This document shows positions 54,980 to 63,302 of a stretch of DNA of 64,000 nucleotides, piece after piece. The position numbers and the translations under genes are program-made. The stretch spans positions 682,001 to 746,000 of the forward strand of contig NZ_RCWZ01000003.1 of NCBI RefSeq assembly GCF_003675385.1, written 5' to 3'. The stretch comes from Mucilaginibacter kameinonensis (GTDB lineage Bacteria; Bacteroidota; Bacteroidia; Sphingobacteriales; Sphingobacteriaceae). Every line of letters starts with the position of its first letter. Positions within the stretch are counted from its first letter, which is position 1. The notes under the pieces were generated by a model. It ran no database searches. It was not told where the DNA came from and saw only the letters and a list, made by a program, of their open reading frames with translations.

Positions 54980-55357
54980 TTGGCCTGGCTATATATCTTA
55001 ATTGCCGCCGCGTTTGAAGCGGCCTGGACATTCTCGCTAAAATTCATGAAATTCAGCGATTTGAAGGCACTCCGTCTTAATTCTGTTTTAAGTTTGCAAC
55101 ATGGTTTACCCGTTTGGTTGCCATTTGTAGGTTATATCGTTTTTGGTATCGGTAACATCTATTTCTTTTCGCTGGCTATAAAACTGGTTCCAACTGCCGT
55201 AGCCTACGCTGTATGGACAGCTGTAACCCTCATCCTGATCAAATTAGTAGAGGTTTCGCTTTTAAACCAGCGCCTCTCCTACATGGAAATATTTTTCATG
55301 CTGCTGATCATGACAGGCGTTTTGGGCTTGAAATTTTATGGCCCGGAGATAAAGTAA
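54980..55357 (+). CDS. SMR-family small membrane transporter
   Basis: A 125-residue four-helix protein of the small multidrug resistance group. The N-terminal helix AWLYILIAAAFEAAWTFSLK carries the conserved Glu (E14), and the last helix ends GVLGLKFYG. TTG at 54980 is the only start that keeps helix 1 whole. SMR relatives include drug exporters, guanidinium exporters and the ArnE/ArnF lipid-sugar flippase subunits. The place at the end of a glycan operon favours transport of a glycan-related compound over drug export. Confidence 0.85.
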   Translation: MAWLYILIAAAFEAAWTFSLKFMKFSDLKALRLNSVLSLQHGLPVWLPFVGYIVFGIGNIYFFSLAIKLVPTAVAYAVWTAVTLILIKLVEVSLLNQRLSYMEIFFMLLIMTGVLGLKFYGPEIK

Positions 55358-55363
55358 GCCAGG

Positions 55364-56281
55364 CTACTTACCCAAAGCCTCTTTTTTTAATTTAGCTTTC
55401 AGCATATCAAATCTCACCCAGTAAAGGTGACAATCCTTTTCGCTGGTGCCTTTGGTATAAATCAGGTATTTCCCATCCGGGGTAACATATTCACCCCAGC
55501 GGTGTGCATCGCCATCATTAATTAGCGGACCAAGGTTTAGCGGCGGCGTCCAGCTATGATCAGGTTTGCGAAAAGTGATCCCGAGCTCACATTCATAATC
55601 CGGCTTCTCCTTATAACTGATGATCATGTACGATTCATCCGGCGCCACATAAAAATCGCCATCAAAAGCTGTTGTATTAATAGCTGGGCCGAGGCTTTTA
55701 ATAACGGTGTCGGTTTTGGAGATGGTAAGCGTGCAAAAATCGTAAGTACTATAGTCTCTTACACTTCCGGCGTTAGCGTTGCTGCCAACATAAAAAGTTC
55801 CGCTGTTGGTTGGCATAAAATTATATAAACCGTAATCTTTTTTCAGAAACACTACAGAGCTTGTCCAATTGTTTTTGTCTCGATGTGATATCCAGACAAA
55901 GGAATGTTTGCCATCGCCCTTACCGGCAAAGTACATACTTTTACCATCAACAGAAAAAGTTGGCGTACTGTAGTCATAATTAAGCACAATGGAGCCTTGC
56001 CATTTTTTTCCGTCATACTTAAAATAACAGATCTTGTTACCTTTTGAGTTAAACCAGTGCATGGAGTTTCCATAATAAAACTCCTTGCCATCGGCCGAGA
56101 AAGCCGACCTGCCCATAGCTATACCGCTATCGGGCACTAACATCTGCTGCGCAAAAATCCGCGGCGTATCATTAGGGCGCTGTTGGCCCAGGTAAGCATC
56201 CTTGCTATTAAAAAAATTGCTTTGAGCGGTTACACTACTATAAAAGCAGCACGATACAAGCAGGAAAATTAAAATTCTCAT
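55364..56281 (-). CDS. Exported PD40/TolB-like beta-propeller protein
   Basis: A 305-residue protein with a signal peptide (ends near SSVTAQ). The mature part has the PD40 repeat pattern: SADGKEFYYGN, FSVDGKSMYFAGKGDG, VAPDESYMIISYKE and VTPDGKYLIYTKG. Such exported propellers usually bind partners or ligands at the envelope. It is convergent with the SMR gene, seven bases apart at the stops. Confidence 0.82.
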   Translation of the reverse strand: MRILIFLLVSCCFYSSVTAQSNFFNSKDAYLGQQRPNDTPRIFAQQMLVPDSGIAMGRSAFSADGKEFYYGNSMHWFNSKGNKICYFKYDGKKWQGSIVLNYDYSTPTFSVDGKSMYFAGKGDGKHSFVWISHRDKNNWTSSVVFLKKDYGLYNFMPTNSGTFYVGSNANAGSVRDYSTYDFCTLTISKTDTVIKSLGPAINTTAFDGDFYVAPDESYMIISYKEKPDYECELGITFRKPDHSWTPPLNLGPLINDGDAHRWGEYVTPDGKYLIYTKGTSEKDCHLYWVRFDMLKAKLKKEALGK

Positions 56282-56462
56282 GGTTAAATGGTTAAGCTTA
56301 TTCTATTGGATTTATTATCTGCAAAACAAAATTAGCGATGGTAAATGCAAACCCCAGTTCAAACCCGTTCAAGTTTATTTCAATTAAAATCAAACCGGCT
56401 TACGTGTCCCATATTCCTCCAGATTGCAGCCTTACATTAGTGTAAATAAAATAAAAGCACTT

Positions 56463-56891
56463 ATGAAAAAGATCATTTTATTGACCATCACCGCTGCCCT
56501 GCTTGGTACCGGTGCTATGGTAAAAGCAGCCGGCAGTTTAGAAGTACCTTCGGCTGTAAAGCAAAGCCTCGCCAAAAAATACCCAAATGCAAGCAAAGTA
56601 ACCTGGGAAAAAGAGAAAGGAAATTTTGAAGCCAACTGGGGCGGCAAATCGGGCGAGGATACTTCAGTGACCTTTACACCATCGGGCGAGTTTGTAGAAG
56701 AGGTGGATGCCATACCGGTTAGCCAGCTTCCTCCTACTGTTTTTGAATACGTTAAAACCAATTATAAAGGCACAAAAATTAAGGAAGCAGGACGCGTAAC
56801 CAATGCGGCAGGCAAAAAGATGTTTGAGGCAGAAATAAAAGGAAAAGACCTGTTATTTGACGAAAACGGTAAGTTTTTGAAGGTAAATTGA
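56463..56891 (+). CDS. Exported PepSY-like protein
   Basis: A 142-residue protein starting MKKIILLTITAALLGTGAMVKAAG, which makes a proper signal peptide; the frame runs upstream only to a TTG at 56424. The mature part contains two PepSY-like units: VPSAVKQSLAKKYPNASKVTWEKEKGNFEANW and QLPPTVFEYVKTNYKGTKIKEAGRVTNAAGKKMFEAEI. PepSY-like proteins are small periplasmic proteins linked to protease inhibition or envelope stress. It stands alone. Confidence 0.85.
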   Translation: MKKIILLTITAALLGTGAMVKAAGSLEVPSAVKQSLAKKYPNASKVTWEKEKGNFEANWGGKSGEDTSVTFTPSGEFVEEVDAIPVSQLPPTVFEYVKTNYKGTKIKEAGRVTNAAGKKMFEAEIKGKDLLFDENGKFLKVN

Positions 56892-56977
56892 ATAAGGAAG
56901 TCACAATCCTGTTAATCTTAAAATAATATCATCTTCTGCAACAATTCAAATATAATTTGTACGTTTAGGAAAATTGA

Positions 56978-57012
56978 AAGCGTATTCCTGGCTCACACCC
57001 CGGAATACGCTT
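56978..57012. terminator. 11-bp stem-loop between PepSY-like and DUF5686 genes
   Basis: AAGCGTATTCC (56978-56988) and GGAATACGCTT (57002-57012) are exact complements around a 13-base loop. No T-run follows, so this may be a terminator for the PepSY-like gene or a leader element of the next gene. Confidence 0.42.
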
Positions 57013-57050
57013 AAAACTGAACCCTTTTAGTATTTTTAATCTACCACAAT

Positions 57051-59678
57051 TTGTTATCTTCTTTTGATATTTCTTCCCGAGTGTCAGGTTCAACAAGATG
57101 TCTATTCCCTTATACTTCATGGTTATTGCTTGTAGTTATATTGTGTCCGTTATATGGCAGGGCGCAACAGGCAGACAGTCTTAAGAAATCATCATCTCAG
57201 GTAGTTACAAGTGTTAAAGGTCAGGTAGTAGATGATGCCTCGGGGCAACCGCTTCCGGGAATTAACGTTAAGCTTGTAGGTGGCAAATACGGCACCATTG
57301 CAGACCCTGACGGAAAATTTGAGGTAAACGCTCCCGGAGCTTTCACACATGTTAGTTTTTCCTATATCGGTTATCAAACCATTACCAAAGTAATTAAAAC
57401 AGGGCAGGTTAATGTACTTCATATCAGGTTGCACGGCAGCCAAACCCAGTTAAAAGAAGTAACCGTAGTTTCGGGAAAAAAACAGCGTTATCGCAACAAA
57501 GGGAACCCGGCGGTTGAACTTATCCAACAGGTTATTGACCATAAAAAGCAAAACCGGATGGAAAGTGCCGATTATCTGCAATATGATCAGTACGAGCGCA
57601 TCAATCTGTCATTTATCGACGTTCCTTCCAAATTGATGAACAGCCGTTATTTTAAAATGTATCAGTTTATGCTTGATACGGTAAAAAATAACGGGCAAAC
57701 CCAAGTATTACTCCCCGCCTATCTCAGCGAAAAGCAATACCAAAATTACTATCGTAAGGATCCCGCTAAATCCATCAGTGTGCTCAAAGCGCAAAAGGAA
57801 GCCAACATTCTCAAATTCATTGATACAGCAGGCCTGGATATTTATATGAACCGCCTTTACGGCAATAACATTGATATTTATGATAACAACGTTTTTATCA
57901 TCACCAACCAGTTCCTGAGCCCGATTGCCGATCATTCGCCCAATTATTATAAGTTCTTTATTACCGATACCATACAAACAGGCAAAGAAAAACTGATTGA
58001 ACTAAGCTTTACACCACGTACCAAAGGCGACTTGCTTTTTGAAGGTAAACTGCTTGTAAGTATGACGGGCAATTATGCGGTACGCGGCTGCGAGCTTGAT
58101 GTAAACAAACAAATCAACATCAATTTCATGCGAACGCTCAAGATCACGCTTGATTTTGAGCAAAACCCTAATGGCCGGTATTTTTTAAGCAAAAGTGATG
58201 TCAAGGCCGACTTCGGTATCTTAAAAAACAAAGGGCTTGGGTTTATGGGCGAGCGAACGGTAGTTTTTTCCAATTACGTTACAGACAAACCACTTCCTGC
58301 CACATTTTATGAAGGCAAAGAATTGCAGATAGCGCCTGACGCAGACAAACCCGACACCTCATACTGGGCTCATAACCGACCGGATACACTGTCCGATCAT
58401 CAGTCAAAGATGTATCCGCGTATCTCCAAATTGGAGAAAATGCCGCAGTTTAAAAGGGCTACCTGGTTTGCAGCTACTTTTACAGGCGGCTATGCTAAGG
58501 CCGGACCAGTGTTGATTGGCCCTATTGGAACAATTTACTCACGTGACAGCCAGGAAGGATCCAGGTTTCAGCTTGGTGGGCGCACCAACCCCGAATTAAG
58601 CAAATCGATATATTTTGAAGGCTTTGGTGCTTACGGATCACGTGATAAGGCATTTAAATACAATATTGCTACATTTTATTCATTCAATAAAACGCCGTTT
58701 TACCGCTACCCTAACGATTACCTTAAAGCAAGCTATTTGAACGATGTTGATGTGCCGGGAAGAGACCTTTCAACCATCAACCAACAGGCCGCGCTTGCAT
58801 CGTTTTCGACAGGAAAAACAATATACTGGCTTTACAGCAAGATCGCTAAAATTGAATATGTAAAGGATTTTGAAAACCATTTTTCGTTCGATCTCGCATT
58901 CAGAAACTGGAACCAGCGCCCTGCCGCTTCCCTGCTATTCGAATACAATAATGAGGCTAACACTTTAGTGCACGACCTGACTACCAGCGAGCTGAACCTC
59001 GCGTTCAGGTATGCCCCGCATGAGCAGATCTTACAGGGAACGGTATACCGCCGCACTGTCTACAGTAAATACCCCATCCTGAATTTACAGATCAATCATG
59101 GCTTTAAAGGCCTGTTCAACGGCGCGTATGATTTCACCAGCGTTAAAGCAAGCATTTTCAGACGCTTCTACTTATCTCAGCTTGGTTATACTGATATTAC
59201 TGTACTCGGAAATTATTTAGTAGGTAAAGTACCTTTCCCGCTACTGAACATCGCCCCGGCTAACCAGTCACTTGCTTATGACGAGGATGCCTATAACCAA
59301 CAAACCTACCTGGAGTTTATAAGCGATCATTACGCCGGCATCAACTTAACCCATAGTTTCAGCGGTTTTTTACTGAACAAAATCCCATTGATAAAACACC
59401 TGAAATGGCGAGAATTCCTGTCGGCTAAGGTATTATTTGGTGGCTTGCGTAACGAAAACAACCCGCTTTATTCACCAAACTTATTCCGTTTCCCGGTAGG
59501 TGGCAACGGAGCAAATGGTACTTATGCTTTAGGCACTAAACCTTATATAGAAGCCGGAGTAGGTATAGGTAATATCTTTAAGTTTTTGCGGATAGATGGG
59601 ATCAAGAGGTTTAACTATCTTGATCACCCGGGTGCCGCGGAATATGGTGTTAAGTTTAGTTTCGCCCCGGATTTTTAA
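57051..59678 (+). CDS. DUF5686 protein with carboxypeptidase-like regulatory domain
   Basis: An 875-residue outer-membrane protein. After the signal region (LLLVVILCPLYGRAQQ) an N-terminal CarboxypepD_reg-like domain reads VKGQVVDDASGQPLPGINVKLVGGKYGTIADPDGKFEVNAPG (about 55-95). The remainder fits the DUF5686 family of large beta-rich, barrel-ending proteins (C-terminus GVKFSFAPDF). No ATG start is available: TTG at 57051 or GTG at 57081 is used. The family's function is unknown. It probably sits in the outer membrane. Confidence 0.87.
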   Translation: MLSSFDISSRVSGSTRCLFPYTSWLLLVVILCPLYGRAQQADSLKKSSSQVVTSVKGQVVDDASGQPLPGINVKLVGGKYGTIADPDGKFEVNAPGAFTHVSFSYIGYQTITKVIKTGQVNVLHIRLHGSQTQLKEVTVVSGKKQRYRNKGNPAVELIQQVIDHKKQNRMESADYLQYDQYERINLSFIDVPSKLMNSRYFKMYQFMLDTVKNNGQTQVLLPAYLSEKQYQNYYRKDPAKSISVLKAQKEANILKFIDTAGLDIYMNRLYGNNIDIYDNNVFIITNQFLSPIADHSPNYYKFFITDTIQTGKEKLIELSFTPRTKGDLLFEGKLLVSMTGNYAVRGCELDVNKQININFMRTLKITLDFEQNPNGRYFLSKSDVKADFGILKNKGLGFMGERTVVFSNYVTDKPLPATFYEGKELQIAPDADKPDTSYWAHNRPDTLSDHQSKMYPRISKLEKMPQFKRATWFAATFTGGYAKAGPVLIGPIGTIYSRDSQEGSRFQLGGRTNPELSKSIYFEGFGAYGSRDKAFKYNIATFYSFNKTPFYRYPNDYLKASYLNDVDVPGRDLSTINQQAALASFSTGKTIYWLYSKIAKIEYVKDFENHFSFDLAFRNWNQRPAASLLFEYNNEANTLVHDLTTSELNLAFRYAPHEQILQGTVYRRTVYSKYPILNLQINHGFKGLFNGAYDFTSVKASIFRRFYLSQLGYTDITVLGNYLVGKVPFPLLNIAPANQSLAYDEDAYNQQTYLEFISDHYAGINLTHSFSGFLLNKIPLIKHLKWREFLSAKVLFGGLRNENNPLYSPNLFRFPVGGNGANGTYALGTKPYIEAGVGIGNIFKFLRIDGIKRFNYLDHPGAAEYGVKFSFAPDF

Positions 59679-59698
59679 GTAATGCCGTACATAATTGT

Positions 59699-60316
59699 TT
59701 AAAACAACGTGGTAGTAAACCCGATGCTATAACTTACATAATCCGGATTTAAAATATATTGCGATCTGGCTTTATACAAATGATAATAGGCGGGTTCCAG
59801 TACAAGGGCAAAATGTGGTACGATATAATATTCCAATCCGGCTGCTATTTTTACCGCGGGATGTTTAGTGCTTATGCTGCCTACCGTTATACCATTTGAA
59901 TTAACAGAGGTGTTATTGTACCCTGAACTGTTATATCCGGCTTGCAAGAGCGTATATATTCCCAACCTGTTTAATTTTCGTCGGTAACCGACACCCAGAA
60001 GTAAAAAACCGGCAGACAGTTTACCTTCGGTTACATTGGTAGGGACTTCGCCCGCTTTACTTTTATATTTGTTATTTAGGGCATCGTAGTTAAACCGAAA
60101 AAAAACAGCATTGATATAAGCAGGACGGTACTCAACGGCGGTATTTAAAACACTCCCCCGTTTCATGCTTACCTGCTCGTCTCCGGAAGGTATATTTATA
60201 CCTACCCCTCCGGGAAAATAAAGCCTCGATGTAAATTTTTCGGTTTGGGCATTAACATGTAGTGTCATTACGAGCAACACGCCCAATAATGAAAAATATG
60301 TTTTACAAATACACAT
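59699..60316 (-). CDS. Outer-membrane beta-barrel protein, small porin-like
   Basis: A 205-residue protein with start at 60316 (MCICKTYFSLLGVLLVMTLHVNAQ, a signal peptide); the frame runs to 60379 but that would overlap the upstream gene. Alternating strands such as NAVFFRFNYDALN, GFLLLGVGYRRKL, GIYTLLQAGYNSSG, AAGLEYYIVPHFALVLEPAYYHL and the terminal VSYSIGFTTTLF indicate an eight- to ten-stranded barrel. It lies four bases after the hydroxylase gene stop, so the two are probably co-transcribed. Confidence 0.8.
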   Translation of the reverse strand: MCICKTYFSLLGVLLVMTLHVNAQTEKFTSRLYFPGGVGINIPSGDEQVSMKRGSVLNTAVEYRPAYINAVFFRFNYDALNNKYKSKAGEVPTNVTEGKLSAGFLLLGVGYRRKLNRLGIYTLLQAGYNSSGYNNTSVNSNGITVGSISTKHPAVKIAAGLEYYIVPHFALVLEPAYYHLYKARSQYILNPDYVSYSIGFTTTLF

Positions 60317-60320
60317 TCTG

Positions 60321-61133
60321 TCAGGCACGTTTTGAAACAAATGGAATCTGTAAAACCTTAATAAAACTCTTACAAACATTCGTATCGGGATGGGTATCTA
60401 TCCCAAACACGGTATCATCCGGCTTTAGCTTTCCGTAAGTTCCAAATAACCTATCCCATATAGACAGTACATCACCATAATTACAATCGGTATAAGGCAA
60501 TTGATAGTGATGGTGAACATGATGTATATTAGGTGTGATAAAGATCAATCCCACCCATTTATCAACGCCATCTGATAACCGGAACTGTGTATGCGAGGTG
60601 ATATTTGAAACCGTTTGAATGGTTTGCCTTAACAACAGCAATTCAAAAGATGCACCGGTTATAGCTATCCACAACATTAAAAAGCACATTCTTACAAATG
60701 TTTCACCGGGGTGTTCCCTTACCGTTGTTGATACATCAAGTTTTTGATCAGTATGATGCACAAGATGAAATTTCCATAGCACCCCAACTTTATGCATGAT
60801 CACATGGTACAGGTATTCACAAAAATCAAGCATAATAAACCCGACAACGTATTTTACCAATATACTTTGGTGCCGGGGAAGTTGTTGCAACAAGCCTAAA
60901 TGATTCTGGCTTATCCAGGCCGCTTCAAGTAATACAAACATTGTCATAAAAAGCTGAACCGGCAGTGCCGTTACAATAAACAACATATTTGTAAAAGTGT
61001 GCCGCCATTTTTTGCCTACAGGTATTGCCAGTATCAAACCTTCAGCAAGCCACAAAGAGGTTATTAACGCTCCAAAAATCAGTATCTGTACCGATGATGG
61101 ATGGGTAAGGAAAAACGACTTGTTAAACTCCAT
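60321..61133 (-). CDS. Second sterol desaturase/fatty acid hydroxylase family protein
   Basis: A 270-residue membrane di-iron enzyme; the start MEFNKSFFLTHPS at 61133 is preferred over an upstream TTG. Histidine clusters are HVIMH, HLVHH and HHVHHH, set among hydrophobic helices, and the family ending CNYGDVLSIWDRLFGTYG is clear. The substrate is probably a lipid. It differs clearly in sequence from the operon copy at 53989. Confidence 0.87.
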   Translation of the reverse strand: MEFNKSFFLTHPSSVQILIFGALITSLWLAEGLILAIPVGKKWRHTFTNMLFIVTALPVQLFMTMFVLLEAAWISQNHLGLLQQLPRHQSILVKYVVGFIMLDFCEYLYHVIMHKVGVLWKFHLVHHTDQKLDVSTTVREHPGETFVRMCFLMLWIAITGASFELLLLRQTIQTVSNITSHTQFRLSDGVDKWVGLIFITPNIHHVHHHYQLPYTDCNYGDVLSIWDRLFGTYGKLKPDDTVFGIDTHPDTNVCKSFIKVLQIPFVSKRA

Positions 61134-61241
61134 GCTAAGCCTTTGTATCTCCAATATTACAGGAACATTCTGTAGCAATTATGAGCAAAGCCGCATAAAC
61201 AAAAATCGGCCTCAGCTTTACAGCAGGGGCCGACGTGCAAA

Positions 61242-61796
61242 CTAAAAATTACAATCTTTTCCGGGATCTATGTTTTCTTTATCGCGTGCAAGTGTCGCCA
61301 CCCCATTTTTAAAGGTCACAATCCAGATACTGTCATAATCATCGTCCGGCCATTTTAAGTTGTCTTGTTTTATTCCCAGTGAACGCACAATTGGCGCTAT
61401 ACCGCCGTGCTCCCACACAACCAGTATTACACCTGTACGGCTTTTCAAATCAGCAGCCAAACCTAATGAGTCCTTCTCGGTACGTGAGCTGTTTACCGTT
61501 AAGTTATATTTAGCGGCAAGCGGAACAATAGTCTGAAACATCCGGGAATGCTTGGTAGCCTCTCCCAGCCCTAAACCAGGCACAAATATTTTATCAGGCA
61601 CACCAAATTTGGATGTTATTACAGCAGGCAGTTTTAACGACCTGTTTATGCCCTGGCAGTTCAGGTTATCCCCTTTAACCGGCTTTTCGGCGTGGCGGAT
61701 AAATACTATTTTCAAATCGGCCGACTGAGCTTTAACCGACAATATGGTTAAGGGCGATATAATAGATAAACAAAGTACACAAATAAGTTTTTTCAT
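61242..61796 (-). CDS. Exported histidine phosphatase family protein
   Basis: A 184-residue protein with a signal peptide; the start is MKKLICVLCL at 61796, since the longer frame to 61886 runs through the terminator. The RHG-type motif is VFIRHAEKP (Arg34-His35), and the second active-site region reads WEHGG. It hydrolyses phosphate esters in the periplasm; phytases and broad acid phosphatases belong to this superfamily. It follows the beta-helix lipoprotein gene, though a terminator lies between. Confidence 0.86.
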   Translation of the reverse strand: MKKLICVLCLSIISPLTILSVKAQSADLKIVFIRHAEKPVKGDNLNCQGINRSLKLPAVITSKFGVPDKIFVPGLGLGEATKHSRMFQTIVPLAAKYNLTVNSSRTEKDSLGLAADLKSRTGVILVVWEHGGIAPIVRSLGIKQDNLKWPDDDYDSIWIVTFKNGVATLARDKENIDPGKDCNF

Positions 61797-61809
61797 TTTT
61801 TGAGCGTAT

Positions 61810-61845
61810 AAAAAAAGAATAGCCGGATTATTTCCGGCTATTCCT
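61810..61845 (-). terminator. Intrinsic terminator after the beta-helix lipoprotein gene
   Basis: GAATAGCCGG (61817-61826) and CCGGCTATTC (61834-61843) are perfect complements. On the minus strand a run of T follows. It lies 20 bases after the stop at 61864. Confidence 0.78.
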
Positions 61846-61863
61846 GAAGAATAAATATTGTTA

Positions 61864-63291
61864 TTAGTGTTGATTTCCTGAGCCATTTAACTGGTATGCA
61901 CCAAGATCGGTACCAGGTAAGGTTGCGTCTGATAAGCCATAGATCTTATCAAGCGGCACTGTAATCAACGGTTTAATAGTTGTATTGCCTTTACCAATAA
62001 GCGGCGAACTGGCCAGCAAATGGAAGTTAAAATTCCCGATAGCACTGTATTGGTACAATGGGTGACCAACCGTTGGAAGCGGAAAGTTCAGGAACATCGG
62101 ATTATTTTTTTGTACCACATCACTACCATCGTAAATAGAACCTAAAGTATAATTTGAAGGCAGGTATTTTGCTGATGTAGTAATTGATGGAATATCTGTG
62201 CTTTGCGGTTGTGTGATATATCCTGTTGGATAAAACTGGTTGGCAACACTTAAAGAATCGGCCCACTGGTAGTTGTTTCCGTATGAAAGGTGCGCAACAT
62301 CAGCAACAGGGCTGCCTACTACGCGATAGCCAAACTTACAGTTAATAGCTACGTTGTTATAATACATACCCGCTGCACCTTCTTCAAAGTTGATACAACC
62401 ACCACGACCGCTTTGTACCTGGCGATAACCACCACTAACGAATGTGTTATTGTACATTACGATATTGGTTTGAGGAGCACCGGTAGCCTGACCTTTGTTT
62501 GATGCTTTTTGTCCGTTGGTAGCAGTGCCCATAAACATATTGTAAGCCATGGTGCCAACAGTACCACCTTTAGCATTTAAACAGTCGCCACCGCTAACGC
62601 CATTTTTCTCAAAGGTATTTCTGAAGATGGCTATTTTACCAGCCGAGATACGGATCGGATCATCTACCCCACCATACAACCAGGAATCTTCCATGATAAA
62701 GTTGCCGTTATAATTGGCAAACAAGATACTGTATTGGTTGCCGGTACCTGATCCTGCAATGGTTGATGTAGCTTTTCCTTCTGTTAAACCGGCATACTCC
62801 ACATGCGTCCACCTTAATACCAACAAATTACAGGTAGGGCCGCCAATAATACCTTTCCACTTGCCCGCATATGCAGGGTCGGCAGCAGCTGTAAGGCCAC
62901 CCGGTGCGTCGTTTTTCACAATGCCCGGTACGGTGATCCAGTTTGGCTGATCTTTTGAACCGTTACTTACTAAAGTTCCAAGTGCTATAAGGCTGCTTCC
63001 TACACCCATGTTTAGCCTGACACCAGGCTGCATTAACAAAGTGTCAGTTGGGTTGATCACCAGATCGCAACCGTCTTCAACGGTGTATGTTTTGCCGCTA
63101 AGCATGGTACCTTTTACGGGGATTACTGTTGAACCACTTGAGCTGCATGAAAGCGGAGCCTTATCACTTACCGGGTTTGCAGCCGGCGGTGTATAGCTGT
63201 AAATGTCCATGTGCTCACCTTTCCATTTCTGGCAACCGGAAAAGGCCGCTGCCATCAGGATACAAATAACTGGGATTATATATTTTTTCAT
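61864..63291 (-). CDS. Right-handed beta-helix-like surface lipoprotein
   Basis: A 475-residue protein with lipobox AFSGC (Cys20). Repeated short strands with Asn-rich turns (IMEDSWLYGG, IAIFRNTFEKNGVSGGDCLNAKGG, NIVMYNNTFVSGG, GMYYNNVAINC) fit a parallel beta-helix. It starts 11 bases after the TonB receptor stop, so it is the likely surface-exposed partner of that receptor. Confidence 0.82.
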   Translation of the reverse strand: MKKYIIPVICILMAAAFSGCQKWKGEHMDIYSYTPPAANPVSDKAPLSCSSSGSTVIPVKGTMLSGKTYTVEDGCDLVINPTDTLLMQPGVRLNMGVGSSLIALGTLVSNGSKDQPNWITVPGIVKNDAPGGLTAAADPAYAGKWKGIIGGPTCNLLVLRWTHVEYAGLTEGKATSTIAGSGTGNQYSILFANYNGNFIMEDSWLYGGVDDPIRISAGKIAIFRNTFEKNGVSGGDCLNAKGGTVGTMAYNMFMGTATNGQKASNKGQATGAPQTNIVMYNNTFVSGGYRQVQSGRGGCINFEEGAAGMYYNNVAINCKFGYRVVGSPVADVAHLSYGNNYQWADSLSVANQFYPTGYITQPQSTDIPSITTSAKYLPSNYTLGSIYDGSDVVQKNNPMFLNFPLPTVGHPLYQYSAIGNFNFHLLASSPLIGKGNTTIKPLITVPLDKIYGLSDATLPGTDLGAYQLNGSGNQH

Positions 63292-63302
63292 CGTTGCGTT
63301 TA

